Made by a program: the position numbers and the translations under genes. From Tabrizicola sp. (lineage in GTDB: Bacteria; Pseudomonadota; Alphaproteobacteria; Rhodobacterales; Rhodobacteraceae), in NCBI RefSeq assembly GCF_030373185.1, contig NZ_JAUCZH010000007.1, positions 62,001 to 126,000 on the forward strand: a stretch of 64,000 nt of DNA, written 5' to 3'. The notes below the pieces were generated by a model, which was not told the origin of the DNA, searched no databases, and saw only the letters and a program-made list of their open reading frames with translations. Of the stretch, positions 31,378 to 42,074 are shown one piece after another (within the stretch, counting starts at the first letter, position 1; every line of letters begins with the position of its first letter).

Positions 31378-32673
31378 ATGAACGCCCCGCACCGCGACAC
31401 CGGTTTCTTCACCGAATCCCTCGCCTCTCGCGACCCCGAGCTTTTCAGCTCCATCACCTCGGAACTTGGCCGCCAGCGCCATGAGATCGAGCTGATCGCT
31501 TCGGAAAACATCGTCTCTCGCGCGGTGATGGAGGCGCAAGGGTCGGTGATGACCAACAAATACGCCGAAGGGTATCCCGGCAAGCGCTACTATGGTGGCT
31601 GCCAGTTCGTCGACGTGGCCGAAAACCTTGCCATCGACCGTGCGTGCCAGCTGTTTGGCTGCACCTTTGCCAACGTCCAGCCGAACTCTGGCTCTCAGGC
31701 CAATCAGGGCGTGTTTCAGGCGCTGATCAAGCCCGGCGATACCATTCTGGGCATGAGCCTAGATGCCGGCGGCCACCTGACCCACGGCGCCGCGCCGAAC
31801 CAGTCCGGCAAGTGGTTCAATGCCATCCAGTATGGTGTCCGAAAGCAGGATCTGACGCTGGACTATGATCAGGTGCAGGCCCTTGCCACCGAACACCAGC
31901 CGAAGATGATCATCGCTGGCGGTTCGGCCATCCCCCGGATCATCGACTTCGCCCGCATGCGCGAAATTGCGGATTCGGTCGGCGCCTACCTGCTCGTCGA
32001 CATGGCGCATTTCGCCGGTCTCGTGGCTGCGGGCCTCTACCCCAGCCCCTTCCCGCATGCTCATGTCGCGACTACCACCACCCACAAGACCCTACGCGGT
32101 CCGCGCGGCGGGATGATCCTAACCAACGACGAAGCCATCGCCAAGAAGTGCAACTCGGCAATCTTCCCCGGCATCCAGGGCGGCCCCCTGATGCATGTCA
32201 TCGCCGCCAAGGCCGTGGCCTTTGGCGAGGCGCTGAGGCCGGAATTCAAGACCTATCAAGCCCAGGTCATCAAGAACGCGCAGGCGCTTGCGGATGAATT
32301 GATGAAGGGTGGCCTTGATATCGTCACCGGCGGCACGGATACGCACCTGATGCTGGTTGACCTGCGCCCCAAGGGCGTGAAGGGCAACGCCACCGAAAAG
32401 GCGCTGGGTCGCGCGCACATCACCTGCAACAAGAACGGCATCCCCTTCGACACCGAAAAGCCCACCATCACCTCGGGCGTGCGGCTTGGCACTCCGGCAG
32501 GCACCACGCGCGGTTTCGGTGAGGCAGAGTTCCGCCAGATCGCCCGCTGGATCATCGAGGTCGTCGATGGCCTTGCAGCAAACGGCGAAGACGGGAACGG
32601 CGCGGTGGAAGCCAAGGTGAAGGCCGAGGTTGAAGCCCTGTGCCAGCGCTTCCCGATCTATCCGGATCTCTGA
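31378..32673 (+). CDS. glyA: Serine hydroxymethyltransferase
   Basis: [54 protein letters not shown]. Confidence 0.98.
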   Translation: MNAPHRDTGFFTESLASRDPELFSSITSELGRQRHEIELIASENIVSRAVMEAQGSVMTNKYAEGYPGKRYYGGCQFVDVAENLAIDRACQLFGCTFANVQPNSGSQANQGVFQALIKPGDTILGMSLDAGGHLTHGAAPNQSGKWFNAIQYGVRKQDLTLDYDQVQALATEHQPKMIIAGGSAIPRIIDFARMREIADSVGAYLLVDMAHFAGLVAAGLYPSPFPHAHVATTTTHKTLRGPRGGMILTNDEAIAKKCNSAIFPGIQGGPLMHVIAAKAVAFGEALRPEFKTYQAQVIKNAQALADELMKGGLDIVTGGTDTHLMLVDLRPKGVKGNATEKALGRAHITCNKNGIPFDTEKPTITSGVRLGTPAGTTRGFGEAEFRQIARWIIEVVDGLAANGEDGNGAVEAKVKAEVEALCQRFPIYPDL

Positions 32674-32691
32674 ACCCGACGCTTCACTTCA

Positions 32692-32722
32692 CCGGGCCTT
32701 CTGTCTGAAGCAGGAGGCCCGG
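32692..32722 (+). terminator. Hairpin downstream of glyA
   Basis: CCGGGCCT-15 nt-AGGCCCGG; no clear U-tract. Confidence 0.45.
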
Positions 32723-32759
32723 AAACCGGCTGGACAGACGCATTTTTTCGTGGCGGTCG

Positions 32760-33131
32760 CTACAGATATCCACGCCACGCCAAGAGCGCGATGATCCCGA
32801 GGATCAGCACCAGTACCCCGAAGCCCACCGACGCGAGCATCCCGGCAATGGTGTCACGCCGACGCCCGGCGGGATCAACCGTCATCAGATGCCGCACGCA
32901 GACGTCATAGGAATCAGCCACCTCGCCCATGTCGATCTGGCCAAGCAGCTTTGGGTTCTTCGACTTTTCCGCCGCTGCGGCCAGAAGTTGCGCTGCGTCA
33001 CGCTCTTTCTTCGGCAAAAGCCGCCGACCCCGCCGCAGCTTTGCCGAAAGATCGCGACCGCCGACCTTCAGCCGCTCTTCCATCAGCCCTGCCACTCGAT
33101 CCGCCATTTGCTGGATCGCTACCGCACTCAT
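32760..33131 (-). CDS. Hypothetical protein with C-terminal TM segment
   Basis: Charged N-terminus and TM AGMLASVGFGVLVLILGIIALLAWRGYL. Confidence 0.65.
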   Translation of the reverse strand: MSAVAIQQMADRVAGLMEERLKVGGRDLSAKLRRGRRLLPKKERDAAQLLAAAAEKSKNPKLLGQIDMGEVADSYDVCVRHLMTVDPAGRRRDTIAGMLASVGFGVLVLILGIIALLAWRGYL

Positions 33132-33227
33132 CCCGAAGTCCTCCAGAATCCGAACAAGACCCTACGATCTATTGCGAAATCGTTCAACTGCTCTGGTCCG
33201 ATGCCCGCTGCGCGGTTATGAACAGGC

Positions 33228-33998
33228 ATGCTGAACCAGATCCACCACTCCGCCCGCGAAGCCGAGGTTTCACCAACACTTGTCATCGCGCATGGGCTTT
33301 ACGGGTCGGGCCGGAACTGGGGGGTCATCGCCCGTCGCCTTGCAGACCGGCGCGCGGTCGTGGCAGTCGACATGCGCAACCACGGCGAAAGCCCAAGGGC
33401 GGAAAGCCAGTCCTACCCCGACATGGCCGCCGATCTGGCCGAAGTTGTCCAGAGCCTTGCGCCGCCGGTTGATCTTCTGGGCCATTCGATGGGGGGCAAG
33501 GCCGCGATGCAACTGGCCCTGACCCAGCCGCACCTGATCCGCCGACTGATCGTCGCCGATATCGCGCCCGTCGCCTATACCCACGACCAGACGCGCCATG
33601 TCCATGCAATGGCCGGGCTTGACCTGACACACATCACCACAAGGGCCGAGGCTGACGCCGCACTGGCCAGCGCGGTGGAAGACCCCGCCCTCCGTGCCTT
33701 CTTCCTGCAATCGCTTGACCTGCGGACACGTCCGCCCCACTGGCGGCTGAACCTGCCGGTGCTTGAAGCCGAGATGCCGAAGATCGTCGGCTGGCCAGAC
33801 ACCAAAGGCCGCTTTGACGGTCCCACCCTGTTCCTCACCGGCGCCGAAAGCACCTACGTCCGCCCCGAAAACCGCGAAACGATCCGCACCCTTTTTCCCA
33901 CGGCGCGCTTTGCCAAGATCCCCGGCGCGGGCCACTGGCTTCACGCCGAAAAACCACGCGAGTTCGAAGAGACCGTCCACGTCTTTCTCGAGGCCTGA
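33228..33998 (+). CDS. Alpha/beta hydrolase (YbfF-like)
   Basis: HGLYGSGRNWGVIARRLADRRAVVAVDMRNHGESP; LLGHSMGGKAAMQLAL; GAGHWLHAEKP. Confidence 0.92.
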   Translation: MLNQIHHSAREAEVSPTLVIAHGLYGSGRNWGVIARRLADRRAVVAVDMRNHGESPRAESQSYPDMAADLAEVVQSLAPPVDLLGHSMGGKAAMQLALTQPHLIRRLIVADIAPVAYTHDQTRHVHAMAGLDLTHITTRAEADAALASAVEDPALRAFFLQSLDLRTRPPHWRLNLPVLEAEMPKIVGWPDTKGRFDGPTLFLTGAESTYVRPENRETIRTLFPTARFAKIPGAGHWLHAEKPREFEETVHVFLEA

Positions 33999-34003
33999 CC
34001 CGA

Positions 34004-34177
34004 TCAGCCGATCTCGCGCGCGACCAGCCAACTGACCGGCAGGGCCAGAACCGCACCGGCTGCCGCCGCCGCCACGATCGGCCAAAGTGTTCCAAGACCC
34101 ATGGTCAGGACAAGAACCACCCCCGATCCGGCAAGGGCAGTACCGATCATGGAAAACAGGATCATCATCAGGCGCAT
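34004..34177 (-). CDS. 57-aa two-TM membrane protein (family sometimes labelled 'CTP synthetase' in Rhodobacteraceae)
   Basis: My translation: MRLMMILFSMIGTALAGSGVVLVLTMGLGTLWPIVAAAAAGAVLALPVSWLVAREIG*; absent from the supplied ORF track (below length cut-off). Confidence 0.75.
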   Translation of the reverse strand: MRLMMILFSMIGTALAGSGVVLVLTMGLGTLWPIVAAAAAGAVLALPVSWLVAREIG

Positions 34178-34303
34178 CTGGAAAAACCCTCCGCTTCCGC
34201 TCGCAATGTTTGGATTTTAACAGACCCGAGAAGCCGTGCCTTGATCCTTGTCATGCGACGGCGGATTTTCAGAAGAGCTGGCGGTGCAGGCTGGCTTGCA
34301 GAC

Positions 34304-35431
34304 TCAGGCCGCCGCCAGCGCATTTCGCAGCGCTGTGACTGTTAGGGCCACAGGGTTGCCCTTCATCGACGATGCCATCACCGATGCCTCGACAATCGCC
34401 GCATGCATGTCATGCGTGACCCCAAGCGCCAGCAGATCCGGCAGCCCGGCCCCACGCGCCCAAGCCTGCAACGCCGTGGGTGCCTCGCTTGCAGTGCAGC
34501 CCAGCACATCCGCCAGTATCCCGCACACCTCGTCCAGCCTTGCCCGCGCCGCCCCATCCGCCGCCGCCCGGTTCGCCGCCAGCACCGGCCCCAGCAGCGC
34601 GCCGCAGATCGCGCCATGCGCGGCCCCGGTCATGCCGCCGATCACCCCGGCAAAGCCATGCACCGCCCCAAGCCCCGCGTTCGACAAGGCAAGCCCCCCG
34701 CACAGGCTGGTCCAGGCCAACCTGTCGCGGGCTTCGGCGTCTTCGCCCGCCTCCAGACGCCGCAATGCCGTCAACCCCGGCCCGATCACCGGCCGGGTCA
34801 GCGCGTCGGTGTAGGGCGTTGCCTTGATCGAGACGAAGGGTTCAATCACCTGCGTCACCGCATCAAGCCCCGAGGCCAGAGTGACCGGCCAAGGGCAGCC
34901 GTCCGTCAGCGCCGGGTCCACAATCGCCAGCCGCGCGATCATCCCATCGTCGCGCAAGGATACCTTGCGGCCATGGTCCGGAAGACCGATCACCGCGTTT
35001 TTCGTGACTTCGGCCCCGGTGCCGGATGTCGTGGGCAAGGCGATGAAGGGCAAGGGCGCTGCGGTCAGGGGCAGGGCCTGGCCCACGATCTCAAGATGTT
35101 GCATCGGGTCGCCGGGCGCGGGGATCAGCCCGGCCAGCGCCTTGCCCATGTCCAGCGCAGCCCCGCCGCCAAGCGCCACCACCCAATCCGGCCGGTGCGC
35201 CCGCGCCAGATGCAGCGCGGCCAGAAGGTCCGGCAGGGTCGGCTCTCCACCACATCCGATTGTCAGGACATCCGGCCCCAGCCCAGCCACAAGCCAGCCC
35301 GCCCGCGCCGGGTTCGCGCCATGCACCAACACCCCCCGCGCACCGAATGCCCGGATCAGGCCCGGGGATTTCGCCGCCTCGCCCCGGCCAAACAGGATGC
35401 GCGGCGGGGCCGAAATGGCGAAGGGGGTCAC
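34304..35431 (-). CDS. Iron-containing alcohol dehydrogenase
   Basis: [65 protein letters not shown]. Confidence 0.9.
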   Translation of the reverse strand: MTPFAISAPPRILFGRGEAAKSPGLIRAFGARGVLVHGANPARAGWLVAGLGPDVLTIGCGGEPTLPDLLAALHLARAHRPDWVVALGGGAALDMGKALAGLIPAPGDPMQHLEIVGQALPLTAAPLPFIALPTTSGTGAEVTKNAVIGLPDHGRKVSLRDDGMIARLAIVDPALTDGCPWPVTLASGLDAVTQVIEPFVSIKATPYTDALTRPVIGPGLTALRRLEAGEDAEARDRLAWTSLCGGLALSNAGLGAVHGFAGVIGGMTGAAHGAICGALLGPVLAANRAAADGAARARLDEVCGILADVLGCTASEAPTALQAWARGAGLPDLLALGVTHDMHAAIVEASVMASSMKGNPVALTVTALRNALAAA

Positions 35432-36924
35432 AGGCTCATCGTGGCGGCAACCGCCTTGCCCCAGCGGGCGTATTTGGCATCCCGGGTCGCGGCATCCATC
35501 TGCGGCTCGAACCGGCGGTCCAGCGCCCAGCCCTTGGCAAATTCTTCCGGTCCACCGGTAACACCAGCCTGCATCCCGGCAAGGAAGGCCGCTCCCAAGG
35601 CGGTCGTCTCTGTCACCTTGGGCCGATCGACGGGGGCGCCAATGATGTCGGACAGGAATTGCATCGTCCAGTCGCTTGCCGTCATGCCGCCGTCCACCCG
35701 CAACACCCCGTCGGCAGCGGCCCCCCAGTCAGCCCGCATCGCCTCCAAGAGATCGCGGGTCTGGTAGCCCACGCTTTCCAGTGCGGCGCGCGCAAACTCG
35801 GCCGGGCCGGAGTTGCGGGTCAGCCCGAACACCGCTCCCCGGCAATCGGGCCGCCAATAGGGCGCGCCTAGGCCGGTAAAGGCGGGAACAAGGATCACGC
35901 CCTGTGCTTCTTCGGCGGCATGGGCAAGGGGCTGGGTCTCACCTGCCTCGCGGATGATCTTGAGCCCGTCGCGCAGCCATTGCACCACGGCCCCCGCAAT
36001 GAAGATCGAGCCTTCCAGCGCATAGGTCGGCTTGCCGTTCAACTGATAGGCGATGGTGGTCAAAAGCCGGTTGGTTGAAGGCACCATGTCCGCCCCGGTG
36101 TTCAGCAGCGCAAAGCAGCCGGTCCCATATGTGGATTTCATCATGCCCGGACTGAAGCAGGCCTGCCCGACAGTTGCCGCCTGCTGGTCACCCGCCACGC
36201 CAAGGATCGGGATCTCGCGCCCGAAAAGATCGGGCCGTGTGACCCCGAAGGATGCGGCGCAATCGCGGACCTCGGGCAAGAGCGCCATGGGGATTTCCAG
36301 AAGCCTGCAGATGTCTTCGTCCCATTCGCCCTTGGCGATGTTGTAGATCAGCGTCCGCGCGGCATTGGTGGCGTCGGTCGCGTGGACCTTGCCGCCGGTC
36401 AGGTTCCAGATCAGCCAGCTGTCCACGGTGCCAAAGGCAAGCTCGCCCCGCTGCGCGCGGGCGCGGGCGCCGTCCACATGGTCCAAAAGCCACTTGATCT
36501 TGGTACCAGAGAAATACGGGTCCAGCAGCAATCCGGTGCGGGCGGTGATCATCGGCTCATGCCCGGCAGCCTTCAGCGCAGCGCAGGTGTCTGCGGTGCG
36601 GCGGTCCTGCCAGACAATCGCGGGGTGGATCGGCTGGCCCGTCTTGCGGTCCCATATCAGGGTTGTCTCGCGCTGGTTGGTGATGCCGATCCCGGCGATG
36701 CCGTTGGCCCCGATGCCTGCCTTTTCTATCGCGGCCCGCGCGGTTCCGGCGACGGTGGACCAAAGGTCGGCTGGGTCATGTTCCACCCAACCGGGGCGCG
36801 GATAAGACTGCGGAAACTCTTCTTGCGCGGACGCGATGGGACGCAGAACGCCAGACTGGCTCGCGTCAAACAGGATCGCGCGGGAAGAAGTGGTTCCCTG
36901 GTCGATGGCAAGGATCTGGGTCAT
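35428..36924 (-). CDS. glpK: Glycerol kinase
   Basis: [20 protein letters not shown]...[44 protein letters not shown]. Confidence 0.97.
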   Translation of the reverse strand: MTQILAIDQGTTSSRAILFDASQSGVLRPIASAQEEFPQSYPRPGWVEHDPADLWSTVAGTARAAIEKAGIGANGIAGIGITNQRETTLIWDRKTGQPIHPAIVWQDRRTADTCAALKAAGHEPMITARTGLLLDPYFSGTKIKWLLDHVDGARARAQRGELAFGTVDSWLIWNLTGGKVHATDATNAARTLIYNIAKGEWDEDICRLLEIPMALLPEVRDCAASFGVTRPDLFGREIPILGVAGDQQAATVGQACFSPGMMKSTYGTGCFALLNTGADMVPSTNRLLTTIAYQLNGKPTYALEGSIFIAGAVVQWLRDGLKIIREAGETQPLAHAAEEAQGVILVPAFTGLGAPYWRPDCRGAVFGLTRNSGPAEFARAALESVGYQTRDLLEAMRADWGAAADGVLRVDGGMTASDWTMQFLSDIIGAPVDRPKVTETTALGAAFLAGMQAGVTGGPEEFAKGWALDRRFEPQMDAATRDAKYARWGKAVAATMSL

Positions 36925-37011
36925 GGGTTCGGGCCTGCGAAGACGTGTCCGGCGAAAGGACAGCGGTGACGGGGTGGGAAAATCTGATCAGCGCAACGCT
37001 ACCGCTGGAGC

Positions 37012-37035
37012 GCAAGAATTTTCGAAAATTCTTGC
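37012..37035. repeat. 24-bp perfect palindrome between glpV and glpK
   Basis: GCAAGAATTTTC|GAAAATTCTTGC, same core as the lpdA hairpin. Confidence 0.8.
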
Positions 37036-37097
37036 AGATTTCTTCCAGTAGATTTGGCGCGGGCGGCACCGGATGGCACCGCCCGCCCCTTGGTCGC

Positions 37098-38816
37098 TTA
37101 CTGCCAGGACTTGATCAGCTCGTCATACGAGATCGTTTCGCCTTGCGGCTTTTCGTTCTCAAGCTTGGCCACCGGGGCTCCGGGAGCGTCAAGCCAGACC
37201 TGCGCGTCCTGCGGTTCGTTCATCTTCGGGCCGATGTCGCCCTGAACGCCGGCACGCTCGATCCGCTCCATCACCTTTTCCTGCTCTTCGCACAGCGCAT
37301 CAAGGGCCGCCTGCGGGGTTTTCGCCCCTGACATGGCGTCACCGATGTTCTGCCACCACAGCTGCGCCAGCTTCGGATAGTCAGGCACGTTGGTGCCGGT
37401 GGGCGACCACTGCACCCGTGCGGGCGAGCGGTAGAATTCCACCAGACCGCCAAGCTTCGGCGCACGTTCGGTGAAGGACGGGTGCTGGATGGTGGATTCG
37501 CGGATGAAGGTCAGCCCGACGTGGGATTTCTTCACGTCCACAGTCTTGGACACCACGAATTGTGCATAAAGCCATGCGGCCTGCGCGCGGTCCACCGGGG
37601 TGGACTTCATCAGCGTCCACGAACCCGCGTCCTGATAGCCGACCTTCATGCCGTCCTGCCAATAGGCGCCGTGCGGCGAGGGGGCCATGCGCCACTTGGG
37701 CGTGCCGTCCTCGTTCATCACGGGCAGGCCATCCTTGACCATGTCGGCGGTGAAGGCAGTATACCAGAACATCTGCTGGGCGATCTGGCCTTGGGCCGGA
37801 ACCGGGCCAGCCTCGCCGAAGGTCATGCCCTGGGCTTCCGGCGGAGTGAACCGCTGCAACCAGTCAATCGCCTTGGTCACGGCGTAGACCGCCGCCGCGT
37901 CGTTGGTGGCACCGCCACGCACAACGCAAGACCCGACAGGCTGCGAGTTTTCGTTGACGCGGATACCCCATTCGTCAACCGGCAAGCCGTTCGGCTCACC
38001 GACATCGCCCATACCGGCCATCGACATCCACGCATCGGTGTAGCGCCAGCCAAGCGACGGGTCTTTCTTGCCGTAGTCCATGTTGCCCCAGGCCGAGGCC
38101 GGGCCACCGGCATAGGTCATGTCGCGTCCGGTAAAGAACTCGGCAATGTCCTCATAGGCTGACCAGTTCAGGGGAACGCCAAGGTCATAGCCATAGGCAG
38201 CCTTGAAGTCTTCCTGGGTCTTGGGATCGTTGAACCAGTCATAGCGGAACCAGTAAAGGTTCGCGAACTGCTGGGTGGGAAGCTGGTAAAGCTTGCCATC
38301 CGGCGCGGTGGTGAAGGACGTGCCGATGAAGTCGGCGACATCAAGGTTCGGGTTGGTGACGGCGGCGCCTTCGCCAACCATCCAGTCATCAAGGATGCGA
38401 ACCTGCTGATAGCGCCAGTGGGTGCCGATCAGGTCCGAGTCATTGATATAGGCGTCATAGATGTTTTCGCCCGACTGCATCTGCGTTTGCAGCTTTTCGA
38501 CCACATCGCCTTCGCCGATCAGGTCATGCGTGATCTTGATCCCGGTCATCGCGGTAAAGGCCGGGGCCAGAACCTTGGCCTCGTATTCATGCGTGGTGAT
38601 GGTTTCGGAGACGACCTTGATCTCCATCCCCGCATAGGGGGCGGCGGCGTCGATGAACCACTGCATCTCCGCTTCCTGCTCGGCGCGGGACATCGTTGAA
38701 AGCTCGCCGATTTCGGCGTCGAGGAAGGCTTTCGCCGCCTCGATATCAGCCCAGGCCGGGGCCTGCATGGCCATCAGCGCAAGCGCCATGGCCGTTCCGG
38801 TTTTCCGAAGTCTCAT
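37098..38816 (-). CDS. glpV: Glycerol ABC transporter substrate-binding protein
   Basis: Signal peptide, large SBP (DAYINDSDLIGTHWRYQQVRILDDWM), context inside glp operon. Confidence 0.88.
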   Translation of the reverse strand: MRLRKTGTAMALALMAMQAPAWADIEAAKAFLDAEIGELSTMSRAEQEAEMQWFIDAAAPYAGMEIKVVSETITTHEYEAKVLAPAFTAMTGIKITHDLIGEGDVVEKLQTQMQSGENIYDAYINDSDLIGTHWRYQQVRILDDWMVGEGAAVTNPNLDVADFIGTSFTTAPDGKLYQLPTQQFANLYWFRYDWFNDPKTQEDFKAAYGYDLGVPLNWSAYEDIAEFFTGRDMTYAGGPASAWGNMDYGKKDPSLGWRYTDAWMSMAGMGDVGEPNGLPVDEWGIRVNENSQPVGSCVVRGGATNDAAAVYAVTKAIDWLQRFTPPEAQGMTFGEAGPVPAQGQIAQQMFWYTAFTADMVKDGLPVMNEDGTPKWRMAPSPHGAYWQDGMKVGYQDAGSWTLMKSTPVDRAQAAWLYAQFVVSKTVDVKKSHVGLTFIRESTIQHPSFTERAPKLGGLVEFYRSPARVQWSPTGTNVPDYPKLAQLWWQNIGDAMSGAKTPQAALDALCEEQEKVMERIERAGVQGDIGPKMNEPQDAQVWLDAPGAPVAKLENEKPQGETISYDELIKSWQ

Positions 38817-38905
38817 GTGATTCCTCCCAGAATGTGAGACGTTTGTCGTTCCTTCTGCTCCCGGCCAGGTCTCCTCGCCCGCCCGGTGGCCTTTTTTTGC
38901 CCTGC

Positions 38906-39310
38906 CTAGACCCAGCGGAAGACCGCCACGGCATAGACAAGGGAGACGATCAGCGCGCCCCAAAGCGGCGTGCCGAGGAAAAAGAGCCAGCCCAGATTGA
39001 TGAAGGCCGAGCCCAGAAGCGAAATGAACAGCCGGTCACCGCGCGTGGTCTCGATGCGCAGGATGCCCACGCGCGGGGTTTCGGGAAACCGGATCGCCAG
39101 CAGCGTCATGACCATCAGAAGGCTGGCGATGATCCAGAAGAACAGCGCGACCGGAAAGCTCCACGCCATCCAGAAGCCCGGCACAAGCTGGCCGGTCCAG
39201 TCCTTCACGCCATCGCCGCTGACCGGCACCGCCCAGACAAGAAGCGCAAGGATCGTGGCCATCAGGGCGGCAAGCCCGGCGTAGATCGTGGTCCAGCGGG
39301 TGGTTGTCAT
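38906..39310 (-). CDS. glpU: DUF2160 small membrane protein of glycerol transporter
   Basis: MTTTRWTTIYAGLAALMATILALLVWAVPV...; gene order. Confidence 0.8.
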   Translation of the reverse strand: MTTTRWTTIYAGLAALMATILALLVWAVPVSGDGVKDWTGQLVPGFWMAWSFPVALFFWIIASLLMVMTLLAIRFPETPRVGILRIETTRGDRLFISLLGSAFINLGWLFFLGTPLWGALIVSLVYAVAVFRWV

Positions 39311-40113
39311 CAGACCCTCCCCAGGGCGAAGCCCTTGGCGATGTAGTTGCGGACGAAGTAGATCACCAAGGCACCCGGCACGATGGTCAGCACCCCGGCG
39401 GCGGCCAGCACCCCCCAGTCCATGCCCGAGGCTGACACCGTGCGGGTCATCGTGGCGGCGATGGGCTTGGCGAAGGTGGTGGTCAGGGTGCGGCTGAGAA
39501 GCAGCTCCACCCACGAGAACATGAAGCAGAAGAAGGCCGCGACGCCGATGCCCGACGCGATCAGCGGCATGAAGATCTTCACGAAGAAGCGCGGGAAGGA
39601 ATAGCCGTCGATATAGGCCGTTTCGTCAATTTCCTTCGGCACGCCGCGCATGAAGCCTTCAAGGATCCAGACCGCCAGCGGGATGTTGAACAGACAATGC
39701 GCAAGCGCCACCGCGATATGCGTGTCGATCAGGTTCATCGCCGAATAAAGCTGGAAGAACGGCAGCGCGAACACCGCCGGGGGTGCCATGCGGTTGGTCA
39801 AGAGCCAGAAGAACAGGTGCTTGTCGCCCATGAAGTTGTAGCGGCTGAAGGCATAGGCCGCAGGGAGCGCCACGGTGATGGTGATGACCACGTTCAACGT
39901 GACGTAGATCATCGAGTTGACATACCCCATGTACCACGACGGATCGGTCAGGATCACGATGTAGTTGCGGAAGGTCAGGTCCGCCGGGAACAGCGTGAAG
40001 GATGAGGTGATCTCGGTATTCGTCTTCAGGCTCATGTTGATCAGCCAGTAGATCGGGATCAGCAGGAACAAGAGATAAAGCGTCATCACGATGGCAGAGC
40101 TGCGGATACGCAT
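39310..40113 (-). CDS. glpQ: Glycerol ABC transporter permease
   Basis: MalG-like permease; EAA-type loop LEGFMRGVPKEIDETAYIDGYSFPRFF. Confidence 0.9.
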   Translation of the reverse strand: MRIRSSAIVMTLYLLFLLIPIYWLINMSLKTNTEITSSFTLFPADLTFRNYIVILTDPSWYMGYVNSMIYVTLNVVITITVALPAAYAFSRYNFMGDKHLFFWLLTNRMAPPAVFALPFFQLYSAMNLIDTHIAVALAHCLFNIPLAVWILEGFMRGVPKEIDETAYIDGYSFPRFFVKIFMPLIASGIGVAAFFCFMFSWVELLLSRTLTTTFAKPIAATMTRTVSASGMDWGVLAAAGVLTIVPGALVIYFVRNYIAKGFALGRV

Positions 40114-40985
40114 CAGCGGTTCTCCTCGCGGTCAAGGTTGGTCATGACGGTGTAGAAAACCCATGAGATCAACAGGATGACGCAGTAATACATCAGGCTG
40201 AACGCGGCGGCGGGGCCAAGGTCGAACTGGCCGGTCGCCATCTTCGCAAGGTCGATCGACAGGAAGGTGGTCGAATTTCCGGGACCGCCGCCGGTCAGCA
40301 CGAAAGGTTCCGTATAGATCATGAAACTGTCCATGAAGCGCAGCAGGACAGCGATCAGCAGCACGCCCTTCATCTTTGGCAACTCGATATAGCGAAACAC
40401 GGACCAGCGGGTCGCCTGATCGATCTTGGCCGCCTGATAATAGGCCTGCGGGATCGACTGAAGACCGGCGTAGCACAGCAGTGCGACAAGCGATGTCCAA
40501 TGCCAAACGTCCATCACCACAACCGTGATCCAGGCATCAAGCGGGTCGTTGGTGTAGTTGTAGTCAAACCCCATGGCAGCCAGCGTGTGACCCAGAAGGC
40601 CAATGTCCACCCGGCCGAAGATCTGCCAGATCGTGCCGACAACGTTGAACGGGATCAGCAAGGGCAGCGCCATCAGCACAAGGCAGAAGCTGGCCCAGAA
40701 GCCCTTTTTCGGCATGTTGAGTGCAATGAAGATGCCCAGCGGCACCTGAATTGCCAAAATGATCAACGAAAACAGTATCTGCCGGCCCAGCGCGTCATGC
40801 AGGCGGCTGGAGGTGACCATTTCCTCGAACCACTCCAGCCCGGTCCAGAAGAAGGCGTTGTTCCCGAAGGTGTCGTTTACCGAATAGTTCACCACTGTCA
40901 TCAGCGGCAGGACCGCCGAAAAGGCCACCAGCACCAGCACGGGCAGGATCAGGAACCAGGCCTTGTTGTTCTGGGTCTTTTCCAT
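40113..40985 (-). CDS. glpP: Glycerol ABC transporter permease
   Basis: MalF-like permease; YAGLQSIPQAYYQAAKIDQATRWSVFRYIELP. Confidence 0.9.
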   Translation of the reverse strand: MEKTQNNKAWFLILPVLVLVAFSAVLPLMTVVNYSVNDTFGNNAFFWTGLEWFEEMVTSSRLHDALGRQILFSLIILAIQVPLGIFIALNMPKKGFWASFCLVLMALPLLIPFNVVGTIWQIFGRVDIGLLGHTLAAMGFDYNYTNDPLDAWITVVVMDVWHWTSLVALLCYAGLQSIPQAYYQAAKIDQATRWSVFRYIELPKMKGVLLIAVLLRFMDSFMIYTEPFVLTGGGPGNSTTFLSIDLAKMATGQFDLGPAAAFSLMYYCVILLISWVFYTVMTNLDREENR

Positions 40986-40988
40986 GGC

Positions 40989-42074
40989 TCAGGCCCCCCC
41001 CCGAGTCTCGGCCGGCGCAACACGCCAGTCGTTTGCGTAGACATTCACCTTGCCCGTCGCGAAGCTGACCCGCGCGCCATCTGCCGGAACGCTCATCCCC
41101 TCGGGCAGGATGGCGCTAAATGGTTGGCCCGCCAGTTCGGCGCGCACAATCCGGTGTCGCCCGACATCCTCGACCCTCTTGACCGTCACCGGCAGGCCTT
41201 CATCCGAGATCAGCACATATTCCGGCCGGATGCCGATCTGGGTGCGGCCCGTTGTTGGCCCATAGGCCGCACCCAGTGGCACCGAAACGCCTTGCAGGCG
41301 CGCCTCGGATCCAGCGATTTCGGCGTCCAGGAGGTTCATCCCCGGCGAGCCGATGAAGTAGCCGACAAAGGTATGCGCCGGGGTCTCGAAGAGTTCTTCG
41401 GGCGTTCCCATCTGCACCACGCGACCGTCATGCATGACCACCACCTTGTCGGCGAAAGTCAGCGCTTCGGTCTGGTCATGGGTGACATAGATCATCGTAT
41501 GCCCAAACTCGCGGTGGAGCGATTTCAGCTGGGTCCGCAATTCCCACTTCATGTGGGGGTCGATCACGGTCAGGGGTTCGTCGAACAGAATGGCGTTCAC
41601 GTCCTCGCGCACCATGCCGCGACCAAGGCTGATCTTCTGCTTGGCATCGGCCGTCAGCCCGCGCGCCTTGCGGTCCAGCATCGCCTCCATCCCGATCATC
41701 GCGGCGATCTGGTCGATGCGCCGCGCGATATAGGCGGGGTCCATGCCCCGGTTGCGCAAGGGAAAGGCAAGGTTCTGCCGCACGGTCATCGTGTCGTAGA
41801 CCACCGGAAACTGGAACACCTGCGCGATGTTCCGTTCCGTCGTCTCGGCGTCGGTCACGTCACGCTCGCCGAAGAGGACACGGCCTTGCGACGGGCGCAC
41901 CAGTCCGGAAATGATATTCAGAAGCGTGGTCTTGCCACAGCCCGAGGCACCCAGCAGCGCATAGGCGCCGCCATCTTCCCAGATATGGTCCATTTCCTTC
42001 AGGGCGAAATCGTCCTCGCCCTTGGGATTGGGCAGGTAGCTGTGCGCAAGGTTTGAAAGCGTGATCCGGGACAT
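40989..42074 (-). CDS. glpT: Glycerol ABC transporter ATP-binding protein
   Basis: LLGASGCGKTTLLNIISGL, ISLGRGMVREDVNAILFDEPLTVIDPHMKWELR. Confidence 0.9.
   Translation of the reverse strand: MSRITLSNLAHSYLPNPKGEDDFALKEMDHIWEDGGAYALLGASGCGKTTLLNIISGLVRPSQGRVLFGERDVTDAETTERNIAQVFQFPVVYDTMTVRQNLAFPLRNRGMDPAYIARRIDQIAAMIGMEAMLDRKARGLTADAKQKISLGRGMVREDVNAILFDEPLTVIDPHMKWELRTQLKSLHREFGHTMIYVTHDQTEALTFADKVVVMHDGRVVQMGTPEELFETPAHTFVGYFIGSPGMNLLDAEIAGSEARLQGVSVPLGAAYGPTTGRTQIGIRPEYVLISDEGLPVTVKRVEDVGRHRIVRAELAGQPFSAILPEGMSVPADGARVSFATGKVNVYANDWRVAPAETRGGA

Noticed and set aside
40500-42056. 518-aa plus-strand ORF
   Set aside because: Antisense to the glpP/glpT genes, which carry clear ABC transporter motifs.
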